This document shows, piece by piece, positions 22,719-33,422 of a DNA stretch of 64,000 nt. The number at the start of each line of letters is the position of its first letter. Position 1 is the stretch's first letter. The position numbers and the translations under genes were made by a program. The notes under the pieces were generated by a model that ran no database searches, was not told the DNA's origin, and was given only the letters and a program-made list of their open reading frames with translations. The stretch is from Pohlia nutans. Its lineage: Eukaryota; Streptophyta; Bryopsida; Bryales; Mniaceae. The stretch spans positions 10,789,501 through 10,853,500 of the forward strand of contig CM040096.1 of assembly GCA_022496805.1 (NCBI GenBank), given 5' to 3'.

Positions 22719-23903
22719 ATGGAGCTCCTGGGCAAGGTGATTGTGTACCCGATCTTGTGGATTGTATACATCATGTTGCCATTCTTAAATGGGCCTCTTT
22801 CTTCCCTCCCTTCCTTCAAGCCTTCCTTCCCTCGGACCGCTTCCTTGTGGCGGAAACTCCATCGACACTCGGCAGTAGTTTGGGGCACTCCATCGATAGT
22901 CGGATCTGTGTGTTTTCTAATGATGTATTTCTTCAGAATTTTGCCTACAGCGGTAGGCTCCTGGCTCTTTGCTTCCGACATTTATACCACCCCTCATAAT
23001 TGGCCTGTTTCAATCCTGCTATGCATCGCAATGTTTCTAGTAGGCCTGATTCTTATACCTATTTTTATGTTCACTTCTTTCATTTCCTTCTTTTTTTTAC
23101 TCGGTTTATTTGCTATAGTATTGATTTCATCTATGGAATGCTTGTTCTATTTCCTTTGGCTTTTCACCTACCCGGTGATAAAGGCCGTGACCTACATATT
23201 CATCGTCGGGCTCAAGAACCGCAGGGCGTGTCAGTTTCTTTCGGCAGTGGCTGCAGTGGTGCTGGGAGTCACCAAGGCCAAGCTCTACGCAGCCATTCCT
23301 ATTGCATACGGGATATTTCTGACCATCCCAGACTTAGATCCAGACCCATGGATGAGCTTCAAATTAAGTTTCTCCCATTTCCTCATGGCCAACATGGATG
23401 AAGAATCTCTCGATGCCGTGCTCTATTCCAAGTCTTTCAAGATGGTCAGTTGTAATGAGATGATGCCTGTGTTAAGACCCGTTCGACCCACCAGAATAGG
23501 GGCATGTTTTGTGCTCAGAGAAAGGTTCCGCCCTGAGGATGGACATTTCATTGTTGAACCGGAATACAAAATAGGATTGGGTTCTATTACTACTACAACA
23601 CACCGGGACGATATCCATGTTCAAATCTTCACACCGTACTCTGGAGTGAGGAGGAGAAGGATGAAAAACACTCCAGGAGCTAGATACAATCTAGACATGT
23701 CTGCTCGGTTTTGGAGGAACCACCCTGAAGTAGGGATCCTGAATGAGGTCATTAGCACTTACCAACATTATGATGAAGCAAAGATCCATTGTATAAGCGT
23801 TGACAAGTGGATCACTTTTTGCAGCTCAGAAAATTATGTTTTCATGGAATATGATGAGTTTGGCACTTCAGTAAGGTGGAGGCCCCAATACCTGCCAGTT
23901 TAA
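22719..23903 (+). CDS. Unrecognised multi-pass membrane protein, 394 residues, single exon
   Basis: The start is the first ATG of the frame (MELLGKVIVYPILWIVYIML). Hydrophobic segments: about residues 5-25, 60-82, 97-120, 120-145 (ISFFFLLGLFAIVLIS), 148-172 and 180-210 (LSAVAAVVLGVTKAKLYAAI). These fill the first 215 residues, giving some six membrane spans. The second half is hydrophilic and conserved-looking (SFSHFLMANMDEESLDAVLY, then ARFWRNHPEVGILNEVISTY) and contains an Arg/Lys cluster (GVRRRRMKN). No signal peptide distinct from helix 1. I do not recognise the family; a transporter or scaffold at an endomembrane or the plasma membrane would fit. The frame is long and intact, has an upstream TATA box, and is GC-richer than its surroundings, so it is very probably a real gene. 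Confidence 0.8.
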   Translation: MELLGKVIVYPILWIVYIMLPFLNGPLSSLPSFKPSFPRTASLWRKLHRHSAVVWGTPSIVGSVCFLMMYFFRILPTAVGSWLFASDIYTTPHNWPVSILLCIAMFLVGLILIPIFMFTSFISFFFLLGLFAIVLISSMECLFYFLWLFTYPVIKAVTYIFIVGLKNRRACQFLSAVAAVVLGVTKAKLYAAIPIAYGIFLTIPDLDPDPWMSFKLSFSHFLMANMDEESLDAVLYSKSFKMVSCNEMMPVLRPVRPTRIGACFVLRERFRPEDGHFIVEPEYKIGLGSITTTTHRDDIHVQIFTPYSGVRRRRMKNTPGARYNLDMSARFWRNHPEVGILNEVISTYQHYDEAKIHCISVDKWITFCSSENYVFMEYDEFGTSVRWRPQYLPV

Positions 23904-25337
23904 GGATTTAGAGCGATGGTTTTCAATGATGAAAATTTGCAGCACATAAAACTTTGGGTTTAATAACCAAGTCCAATTTTTAATTAACTTTGTTACAATG
24001 TATGATTTTGGTCTGAATTTTTTAACTTAATCTGCATAGACCACTATTGAGGTTAGTAGGGGGACCAATACTTGTCTTTCATTTCTAGTCCAATCAGTTT
24101 GCCCACTTGGCATTCATAATTGATCACCAAACTGCTACAACTAATGGTTGTGATAATTTGATTGGGAACTCACAAAGTTGAAATAGATGCTTCCTTAGGT
24201 GATTGGAATTGGTTCCTAACGAGTTCTGATGCTTCTACCTTATCGTTGAAGTTGGAATGATGATGGTTCTTGAAAACGAGGCATTAAACGACTTGAAGTT
24301 CCACCATGGTCATGTATTTTTGCGTACAAGCAACTGAATGTTACTATGATTCAATATACCAACATATTTGTATGCATCTTCTACTTAAAGTATATGACTC
24401 ATATTTGAATATGTTATTTTATTTATGTACATGAAATGGATCGTCATAGAAAATTTTGGATAATTACATTCTGATGAATGAGAAATATTTGAAGGTTAAG
24501 GGTAGATGTTAGCAAAACTAGCCAAATACAAGTATAAGCATCAAAGATGAGGTGCTAAAGATATGATGATCATTATCTACATCTCAAATGATTTTTGACT
24601 ATTTGACCACAAGTAACTAAGCAAAGCAAGTGGCTCTATTGTGACCACTTGATTATTGTGGCAACCTACTTTTTGACTCATTATGGCAAGATCATCTCAC
24701 CCTAATAGAATTATTTTATGGAAAATTTATTGACCAATTAGGTGTGACTAATTTACTACTAGGTTCTTGCGGTGAAAATAATTTGACTATTTACTAAATA
24801 TGGGTGGCCATTTTAGCATTATTAATGTGTTGATTTGGTTTGTGGAACTTAAAAAAGTGTCGTGTAAATGCAAAACATGATAATGCCAAAACTCCATATA
24901 TTGCATGTTTGTTGGTGGCTATTTATGAACCTCAAATAAATCCATTTTGAATACTTTACGTTGTAAGTCAAATTTAGTACTATGTTGGATTTTATTTTAA
25001 GTGCTTTGACTTGACCCAAGTTTCTAGAATGAAGAATAAGACAAAACTACAACAAATTGCACAACTTCTTAGGATTCTTTACTTTAACAAACTCTAATGA
25101 TTTGACATCAATTATTTTTTATTTTGAATTTCCTTTTATGAAAAATAATTGTTTACTTGTTCAAGATTCATGATATTTGTCACTTGTTCCTATATGTCCA
25201 TTATAAGGTGACAAACCTTGGATGTTATTTTAGAGTTATCTGTAATATGTGAAGGCACTAGTAGTGACTAAATGTCTAAAACCATCTTAATCTATGGAAA
25301 TATTCCTTCACACAAGTGGAGCTATTCCTACTCTATT
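23904..25337. other. Intergenic, AT-rich
   Basis: The first part should be the 3' untranslated region of the membrane-protein gene. The rest has no reading frame of note. A CACTAGTAGTG motif at 25257 resembles a CACTA end without a partner. Confidence 0.4.
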
Positions 25338-26537
25338 CTAACCCCTAACTGTCCAAGCATCTAATTTCTAAATGATGTACAAAATCTAACTTTTTTTTCT
25401 CATCCATCAAGTATTTTTTGCAGCTTAGATATTTTACTATATAGATTTTATAGGAAGTTAGTTGGATGCATGTATGAATCGATGGAAAAGGAGATGATTT
25501 GTGACATTTGTGTGCCTCATTTCATGTTGCAGCGATTCGTCAAAAGTTTCTACTATCTTAGTTCAAAAATACTCTTGAAAAAACAACTCATAAAATTAAC
25601 CCCTAAATGTCTTCATCCCTCTTCAAATTCGACAGTTTTGACAAGATACACTATAAAATACGACTAAGAGGGATATTTTTGCACTTGACATATGAGTAAA
25701 AGTTGTACATTAGAAATTTCAGATTCTATGGATACGGTTAATTCTACCATTGTTATCATCAATATTTTTCTATAAAATTTGAAATTTGAAATTATTTTGT
25801 AATTCCCTTTACATAGGTTAATGTATTCAACACTAGTCTCATCACATTATAAAAGGCTTTTTTATTAAAACAAATAGTCCTACACTTTATTAAGTTTGTA
25901 GTTAAGTGTATTATATGGTTTTTAAGATAAACTTTACATTTCAACACATCACAACAAATTTCATCCACAAATTGTCAATATTTACAAATTGTCAATATCT
26001 TATTCGTAATCAAATTACAAAAGAATTTTGAATTCTTAGTTTCAAATTATGAATTTTAGATTTTATCCATATGGTTAGATCTATGATTGCAATCATCAAT
26101 ATTTTGTACAAAATTTGAAACTTAAAATTCAAAATTCTTTTGTAATTTGATTACAAAAGAATGGGCAATTTGATAAAATATGGGCAATTTGTGGATGAAA
26201 TTTGTTGTGATGTGTTGAAATGTAATATTTTAAGTGTAGTGATTTTTGGAGATTTTTTGGTGGCTTAATTTTATAAGTTGAATTTTTCAACAACACTTTT
26301 GATTTGTTCTAAACTAAGATCTTAAATTTTTTTGGTGGAAAATAGTGGCATAAAATGAAGCATAGCATTTTTCACAAATCATCCCCTTTTTAATTGGATC
26401 ACACATGTCAAAATCTTACCATAGAATTTTATAGTATTATTTTTACGTGCAAAAAGTGCATGACGGATGAGAAAGCGAAATTCAATTCTACATCAGTCAA
26501 AAAACGACTGGTTAGGCAGTTAGGGTTAAGGGGTTAA
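25338..26537. mobile_element. Nested cluster of TTAA family I elements
   Basis: A forward family I left end (CTAACCCCTAACTGTCC, TTAA mutated to CTAA) runs to 25595. At the internal site 25596-25599 (TTAA) a reverse-oriented family I right end begins (TTAACCCCTAAATGTC). Further forward and reverse family I segments follow. A reversed left end closes at 26526-26529 (GGCAGTTAGGGTTAA), immediately followed by a second GGGGTTAA at 26530-26537. Hairpins keep the 20-bp position in both left ends: CATCTA-ATTTC-TAAATG at 25358 and CAGTCA-AAAAA-CGACTG at 26494-26510. Confidence 0.75.
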
Positions 26538-27046
26538 GAAACAAACATCAAACAAGATTTTATGCAAAACGTTTCAAATTATAAGGACTAAAGGATAAAT
26601 CTATTGAAAAAAATGTTGGCAAGGGAATATTTATTTTCTGAAAGATAAGGGTTTTGATAGATCTTAATTTCTTTTTTAAATCTCCAAAATTCCTTTCTAA
26701 TGATATTTCGTATCTATTTTTAAAATATTTTCCCGGGCAGTAACTTTCTTCGTCACAATTAATACTACAAGTAAAATCAGTTTATAAAATTAGGTCTAAA
26801 CTGAACACTATTTTTGGGCTTAATATATATCCTCCTCTTAATATTTGTCATCGTCACAACCATATTAAGAGTTTAACTAACATTTAATTGTACTAATAAA
26901 TGTAAAAATAAGTGATCATTTTTATTTTTTAAATAAAACAAAATGAAACTAGTTTTTTTTTTTTTTTTTTTTGAATTACCTTCACATTGAAAATTGTGTG
27001 ACATGGTCAATGTACACATTGCTTCTTTTAGGGCTTTTTAGTATTA
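26538..27046. other. AT-rich spacer
   Basis: No gene. Contains a 22-base T run near 26953. Confidence 0.4.
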
Positions 27047-27627
27047 TTAATCCCTAAAGGACCATAAGGCCTCCACGCGGCTTTTAGAACTAGAAAGTGA
27101 GGCAATTCAAATTCTTGGGCTTTGAATTGTAAGATGAGCAACAAAAAGACCCTAACTCTTTTTGAGCGTTGAATGTGTAGGTACTTCCTGATTGGAAATT
27201 CATGAAGTGTGCAATTTTTGATGATTTTTTTGAGTTGCAAAGAGGCTATTTAGGCGTCACATCAGACCCTCATATCTTCCTCTTCACACCTCCAAATTAA
27301 GTGAATATTTTTTCACATATTTAAAATGATGATATCTAAGCACGATAAAAAAATTAGAATTTTTGGAGTACTTTTGAACAATCCGATTTCAGCATATGTA
27401 CAAAATACCCCGAATGAGTTCCATCAATCTTCTCAAGGGTGGCATTTTCTCAAAAATTGTGCGATTTTGTCGATCCTTTTTTCATACAAAACTACGTAAG
27501 TCTTCTTTAATTTCAACTGTGCTGATTGTCGAAATTACCCCACACCAATGAAGAATTGAACTTGTTACAAGAGCTAGTCAAGAAAACAAGAGCTAAGTTC
27601 AACACCCCCTGGTCCTTTCAGGGTTAA
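27047..27627. mobile_element. TTAA element family VII, complete
   Basis: 581 bp. Terminal inverted repeats TTAATCCCTAAAGGACCA and, on the other strand from the right end, TTAACCCTGAAAGGACCA. These are longer and cleaner than in the other families. Twenty bp from the left end, AGGCCT-CCACG-CGGCTT keeps five of six possible pairs (one G-T). No second copy in the window. Confidence 0.8.
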
Positions 27628-28048
27628 ACACTTCATAGTTGTGGAATTACTAAACAAACAAACCTTCCATTTTAATGCATATTATAGGGCTATTTACTTT
27701 ACCAATTTCAGCCATTGATGTAGAAATTGTTGAAAGTGTGTCTAGGTCATTGAATTGTTAATTCAAAATTATAGATAAAAAAAATTAGCATTTTGCTTCT
27801 CTTCGCACCACCAGAAGTGAAAAGGCTATGAAATTGAAAAGATGTGAAAGATTAGGTTACTCCATATAGTGGTCTTCGAGGATAGAATGGAACATAACAG
27901 TCATGGGAAGACCATCCAAGGATGTGAAAGGCAAAGTTACATCATATAAAGGTACGTCATAGAAAACCCTACCTTAGAATTGTTGATTGATGGCTAGTGG
28001 CTCACTGGCTCACTTACATACTCTATAAGCGTTGGGAATCCACAAGTG
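27628..28048. repeat. Spacer with a dispersed repeat shared with 45 kb
   Basis: About 27806-27980 is clearly related to about 45335-45500 (ATGGAACATAACA, GTCATGGGAAGACCAT, GTGAAAGGCAA). Class unknown; no terminal structure recognised. Confidence 0.5.
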
Positions 28049-28167
28049 AAACCTATAGTCACCAAGACAATTTTTTGTAAACTAACTCTAACCTAAGGTC
28101 GTCATTGGAACCTATAGTCACCAACACAATTTTTTGTAAACTAACTCCAAACTAAGAACGTCATTGG
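28049..28167. repeat. Tandem duplication, two 60-bp units
   Basis: AACCTATAGTCACCAAGACA begins one unit at 28049 and its near-copy (AACCTATAGTCACCAACACA) begins at 28109. A handful of differences between units. Confidence 0.85.
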
Positions 28168-29235
28168 AATTAAATTAATAAAGACAAATTAAATGCAATT
28201 TTCTTGTACATTCTAATGTGGCAAGGACTCTTTTATTCAAACCAAAATGTAGCCCACTATATCTACTATTTACCACGATTGACGGTTCGCAAGAAGCTAT
28301 TGTCAATGTTCCTACATTATTGATTGAATTTGGGCTTCTGTGAGTTTGACTCAGTTTTGTAAAATGACTGGATGGAGGTGTCGGTGCAGCACCGGGAAAG
28401 ACTAAACCTTTGGGGCCAGGAGATTGAAGGCCAAGGAATCCCCCTGGAATCCTGTTTGAAAAGTCAACTTGGCATCACACGAGGAACACAGCAGCATATT
28501 CGGCAGTGAACTTGTGAAGAGCCATGTGGTGGACAAAGGTTGGAGCTGGCTCCAATTAGAACAGCATCCGTAAAGTGCTTGCAGAATCTCTCTCGGAGCA
28601 TGATAGTAACCACGACTGTACCTGTACAGTACAGCCTACCGTTACAGTACACCCCAGATAGGAAAAGAAAAGAGCAGAACTCTGGTCTCTTTTTGAGACC
28701 AAAAATCTCAGTGTTATTGCATTGCTTGGTAGTGTACATTCAGGCTGGAATTGCCACTTCGGCTTTCCGTTCCCCTAATCTCTGCAAAAATAATCAATGT
28801 CTACACAATCATTCCAATGATAATCACTCGTCCTACAACAATGTACACTTTCTTCCCTTTCCAGGGCTCAGCTTCTGAAAGGGCTCCTGTTCTAACTACA
28901 TTCCTAAGCATTGCTAAGCATTCCTAATGTACATAACTTGCTTGTTCCAAATCCCCTTTCCAACCAACTATCTCACTCTCATTGGGTAGGCAGAAGAAGG
29001 TTATAAGAAGAGGAGAAGAAGAGCATTGGTCCAACGAATCTACTGGGGTAGTTGTACTAACCACGCTAGATAAGATGGATTCATAACTCATCACCCTTCT
29101 CTTCCTTCTCGTTGTGATCCCTTTAATCAACTAAAAGATTCACACGTTCTTGATTTAGTAGGACAATTAAATGCAAAACACTTAGTGTATGTTCTATGGA
29201 GAGAATATGTAAGATGTTAATAGTGGACAACTTGA
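28168..29235. other. Intergenic
   Basis: No gene supported. Open frames on both strands at 28460-28880 overlap each other and show no domain. The region around 28610-28660 has several near-palindromic GTACAGTAC-type words. A transcribed unit cannot be excluded. Confidence 0.35.
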
Positions 29236-29580
29236 CATTATGTCTGATAACCCTCCCCAGTTAGCATTATGTCCAATAACCTTCTTGAACCTCCCAACTC
29301 AACATTATGTCCAATAACCTTCTCGAACTTCGCGACGGAGCATTATGTCCAGTAACCTTCTTGAACCTCCCCACTCAGCATTGCGGCCAATAATCTTCTC
29401 AAGCCTCCCAACTTGATATTATGTCCAATAACCTTCTCGAACTTCACAACGAAGCATTATGTCCAGTAACCTTCTTGAGCCTCCCAACTCCACATTGTGG
29501 CCTGTAATCTTCTCGAGCCTCCCAACTCAACAGTATGTCCAATAACCTTCTCGAGCCTCCCAAATTGGCATTATATTCAA
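29236..29580. repeat. 38-bp minisatellite with higher-order structure
   Basis: About nine units of a 38-bp repeat (CATTATGTCCAATAACCTTC core). Units 3-4-5 and 6-7-8 pair off as the same three variants in the same order, so a 114-bp higher-order unit has been duplicated. Lies just beyond the stop codon of the GT92 gene and may be in its 3' untranslated region. Confidence 0.9.
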
Positions 29581-29617
29581 TTGAGCCTTGAAGGTCCACA
29601 ATCTTGTCTTGGGATGT

Positions 29618-31247
29618 TCACAGCGCGCGCTCCCACGCAAGGCGCAGGCGACGCAACGAGCCGCCCTCGTAATTCCCAAACACACTCCGTGTGTAATTCC
29701 GCAGCCCATAGTCCCAGACTTCGCAGTACCGCTTCTCCCAATCCAGTGGCTTCACAGCGCGCGTGCCGAGATCCGACACACGGTCCTTGGAAGCGTGGTT
29801 ACGATTCTCAGTCCAATCCGCGACGTACGTCGCCGCGCGGCGCCGGAACTTCACCTTGAACTCGTCCCACACCTGGAACTTGTAGTGGTTGATCACGCCC
29901 GTCCCGACCCGGATCTTCACAGCCTGGTACCCCTCTCGCAAGCTGAAATGATGAATCACATTCGAAAGGTCCGTCGCGACGGCGTCCAGCTTCACGATCG
30001 ATTTGTGCCGCTCCGACCGCGCCATCCGGCACGTGTACCCCTGCGTGACCCCCTGCGGCGGCGAAACTGCCAACCCGGAGGGCCCGTAGTTGTGACAAAA
30101 CGTCATGATCTGCCCCACCGAGTTCGAATTCTCACCCACAGCCTCCCTGATGAATGTCGTGAGATGGGATTCGTTTCTGGGAGTCGTGAGGAACTTGCCG
30201 CGGTTGGGGAAGAAAAACTCATCAACATCAATAAAGAGCATCCACTCGCACTCTGGCTTAGCAAGCAATGCGCAATGCGAGAATCCCGCTTCTTGCGTCT
30301 TCACCCACGGCCATGGCTTCTTGACGACGTTGAAACTCCGATCGTTCAAGCTGGAGATTGTGTCCTCGAGGTCATCTTCGCTGTTGTTGTCATAGAGGAA
30401 GAACTTCGACACGCCGAGGTGGCTGTGGTAGTACACCCACTCGTTCAAAAACTTCGCGCCGTTGTAAATCATCGTACACGCGCAAATCTCTTGACGAGTT
30501 TCCATGAGCTTAGGGGACTCGCGTGAGTTGTAATACGCCACCGACGGAAGCAGGCGCCCGTTGAATTTCACGGTGATCTTCTTCCCGGCTAACGCGGCGA
30601 GTGAAGCGCGAGGTGGGTGCGCGCATCGGAAGACTTCCTGCGCTTGCGACGTGACGGTTGTTTCGACCTCGTCGTCGAAGACGCATTGGAAGTTGCGAAG
30701 ATTCAAATTCTTTCCCCGGGAGCTGTTCATCCCGTGGGCGAACACCACCACGTCGTCGTCCGTCGAGAATGATTCATACACCACGAGGTTGGTGGAACTC
30801 CACTTGATGATCTCCTTGTGGGGCCGAATCTCTTGCGTTTGGTCCAGTTCGATGAGGAGCGAGCTCACGTCCCATGTGAGTTCCGTGGGTGGGGGCGCGC
30901 ACAGCAGCGCGGCGCGATGGTCTTCCTGGGTCTTGTGAAGCGCCAGCGGGGAGGTGTATGCGAATCGTGAGCGGACGCCGAAGCGGCATTCGAGCCTGTC
31001 TTTCGTCGGAAACTCTTCTGTTGCTCCAGGCGAGAGTTGTAATAGAACTAAGACCTCCCCGGAATCGAAGGTCACGACGTCTTCGATGTGCATTAATTCC
31101 GCGCGCTTCTCGTGCTGCCAGTACGAGGGTATCATACTTGGCGAAACGGTCACGAGCGTCTGGTTCGATGGCCCAACTGCACAAGATTTCCATTACTCCA
31201 TCAATCAGTACGAGGACGTTATTCAGAATCCCCAGAATCACATACAT
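29618..31247 (-). CDS. GT92-family glycosyltransferase (GALS-like domain)
   Basis: Family GT92 (formerly DUF23); characterised plant members (GALS) are Golgi type II proteins that add beta-1,4-galactose to pectic galactan. The long frame 29618-31176 encodes the whole luminal domain. It has FLNEWVYYHSHLGVSKFFLY-D-N-N (acceptor/donor fold start), the metal-binding DVDEFF, the late HHF and INHYKF motifs, and a C-terminal WDYGLRNYTRSVFGNY. The N-terminus is unclear. A frame from ATG 31247 gives a hydrophobic anchor (MYVILGILNNVLVLIDGVME) but joins the main frame (VGPSNQTLVTVSPSM) only with a one-base shift near 31177, where TGTGCAG|TTG also looks like an acceptor. A candidate first exon with ATG at 31614 and donor GTAAGC at 31429 does not match in phase. 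Either a base is missing or the first exon is mis-seen. Confidence 0.85.
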
Positions 31248-31741
31248 GCTATCTATGATTGTAACCCCTGTGTGATCGAGCTCAGGCTAAAAACCCAAAC
31301 TGTGGTCTCCCAGGTTACAAGGAAATGTTGCTAATCCCCTGTGAGGTAAGAGGGATTTTCCCGGAGGATCGCAAAGAACCTCCAAAGAATGAGTAGATGG
31401 TTGATATATCTCAAGCAGCTGCAGCTTACTTTGGCGAGCAGGTTGAATGCTCGTGAAGACGACGAATGGTTGCGGAGATGTAGCACAATCTCCGCAACCA
31501 GAGAGATGGCCGCAGTTTCACCTCCCCGGTAGTCGTCCGCTTCGTGAATGCCGCTGCTTTCGTGCCGAATTCCAGGTCCGCGGCTGCCACCAAATTACTC
31601 GTCGAGTGCGCCATCGATATATCTCGGCTACCGATCAGCCTGCATTCGAGAGTTTCATCCTGCTGTCCAGAATGATACATTATGAGCACACTCCGCAATG
31701 AGTTCCAACTGACATTGCCACCAAGAGTTCACACGCCAAAC

Positions 31742-31751
31742 TCTATATAAT
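31742..31751 (-). promoter_or_regulatory. Possible TATA box of the GT92 gene
   Basis: On the minus strand the sequence reads ATTATATAGAG, a good TATA motif. It lies about 130 bp upstream of an ATG at 31614 and 500 bp upstream of the ATG at 31247. It therefore supports transcription beginning near 31710 and a spliced 5' part. Confidence 0.4.
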
Positions 31752-31759
31752 CTATCTCG

Positions 31760-32279
31760 AAACACCTGCCCGAGATGAAGCTAAACCTGGACAAAAACAC
31801 ATTCAGAATCATAAACGTACTAAAACGACGGAATGCAACCATGAGAGCGATGCACAGATCCACCTACACATACATTATTTCCTTGTGCGCAGGTTGCGCC
31901 ACGACAATCAATTCGTCGCGTGAATTCAGGTACGTCCCTTCTCGACCCCTCCCTGCTGCCTCTCTTCCTGATCAATCACCCATACAAACCATCACTTAAA
32001 CCCCCAAAACGGAACTTAGTCTGAACACGCCTGACAGCTTCGAAACGAAGGCAGTTACGTCAATTCTCTAATTTGAAAGCAAGCTACGAATCGAACACTG
32101 ACACTTCACTATATGAACATGACTGAACTTGATGAATTAGAACGTCAAGAGGAGATGAGGCTCTGATTGGGTCAGAATTAGCACGTCAAGTGAGCGAGGA
32201 AGGGAGGCCGAGTGTGTGTTCTGATCAGTCAGCGCGGCAACGTATGAATTCTACTGTAGTGGTAAAGCTGGCCCGAGGT
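31760..32279. other. Upstream region of the GT92 gene
   Basis: No gene. Mixed composition; probable promoter region. Confidence 0.35.
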
Positions 32280-33225
32280 TTTGGGAGATAATTGAGTGTG
32301 ATTGATTGCTTAATAGAGTGCTGGCGTTGCCCAAAAGACAACTAAGATAAGAGAAGATTCCGTTGTCTAGGGCGATGCGATGCGTGGGACGAAGGCTTCG
32401 TCGCAGTGACGACTCCCCTGGGAGCCACCTCCGTGTCCGCGTCGTCGCCGGACTCGGGCGTGCTGGCGACAGTGGTGTCGCTGCGCCAGCTGCCCCCGTG
32501 GACTTTCCCGGGAATAGTTTGGTCCACGGTGGCTTTCCCAGGGAAGGTTCCTTGCTGCCCCGCGTCCAGGTCAGACTATCCTTTCACGTACTCTTATCAC
32601 CCCCGTTGTTACACTAAATAATTATTACTATTTTGAAACAAATGGATGCTTTATTTCTTTCTTTTACACAAATTGAAATTCAATTGCATAAAAAGAGGTA
32701 CAAATGGAGCAGCCAAGTTTATCTGCAACCAGAGGAGACCCAAGTAATGGATGCTTTATTTCCACAGATTACAAACATCAGAGTTAATCAAAAAGAGTGT
32801 CTAAAAGTGGAAAGAAATCTTAAACTCACCTTAAACTCGTTTTGAGTTCAAAAAGACTGCAAAACTAATCCATAGTGAGTTGGAGAATAATATAGTCAAT
32901 GGAACAATCACAAGTAGAATGTGGGGATATAGTCAACTAAACAGTGATTTGAAGGGCTATTTTTTAACACGATAGGATTAAGAGTCAAGAAGCATTTATG
33001 AAGGGCCCTTGACACTTTTCATTTAGTTCTTGAGTGTGAGAGACTCTGAGAGGGCATGGGTGGCCATGCTCTGATTGAGTGCTTAATGGAGTGTTGCCTT
33101 GTCCAAAAGACAAGAGAAGATTATGTTGTCTAGAGAAGATTTTGGCTACCCCCGTGGACTCTGGTCCAGATCAAACTATCCTTTGTTCATTCACTTCACT
33201 CCCACTATTACTCTAAACTAGCCCA
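32280..33225 (+). repeat. Direct duplication pair of about 330 and 160 bp
   Basis: About 32290-32612 and 33065-33225 share the blocks GATTGAGTGCTTAAT-like, TTGCCCAAAAGACAA-like, GAAGATT.CGTTGTCTAG-like, CCCCGTGGACT, CAGATCAAACTATCC-like and the CCC..TTACTCTAAA end. The second copy has lost the GC-rich middle (32370-32520). Between them, about 32775-32905 is related to 53905-54020 (AAAAAGAGTGTCTAAAAGTGG type). The open frames in the GC-rich part do not look like protein. Confidence 0.55.
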
Positions 33226-33422
33226 TAAACGACAACCCTAATTCCTTTGGCTTAGTTTTCAAACCACTTTGACCATAAATTGTTAACAATGAGAGAAATG
33301 TTTTGTTTTTGCATGCATCATTCATGACCAAAATAGTATGTACTTATATTTTATAATGTAAATTATTTTTAAATTTTGAGGTTGAAACTCAAAAAAAAAT
33401 TAATTACGAAATGACGTTTAAG
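33226..33422. other. AT-rich spacer
   Basis: No features seen. Confidence 0.3.

Noticed and set aside
29588..30526. 312-residue open frame opposite the GT92 gene
   Set aside because: Antisense shadow of the GC-rich catalytic domain. The GT92 frame has the family motifs; this one has none.
32342..32621. GC-rich open frames at 32.4 kb as a gene
   Set aside because: The segment is part of a direct duplication whose second copy (33065-33225) has lost the middle without preserving any frame.
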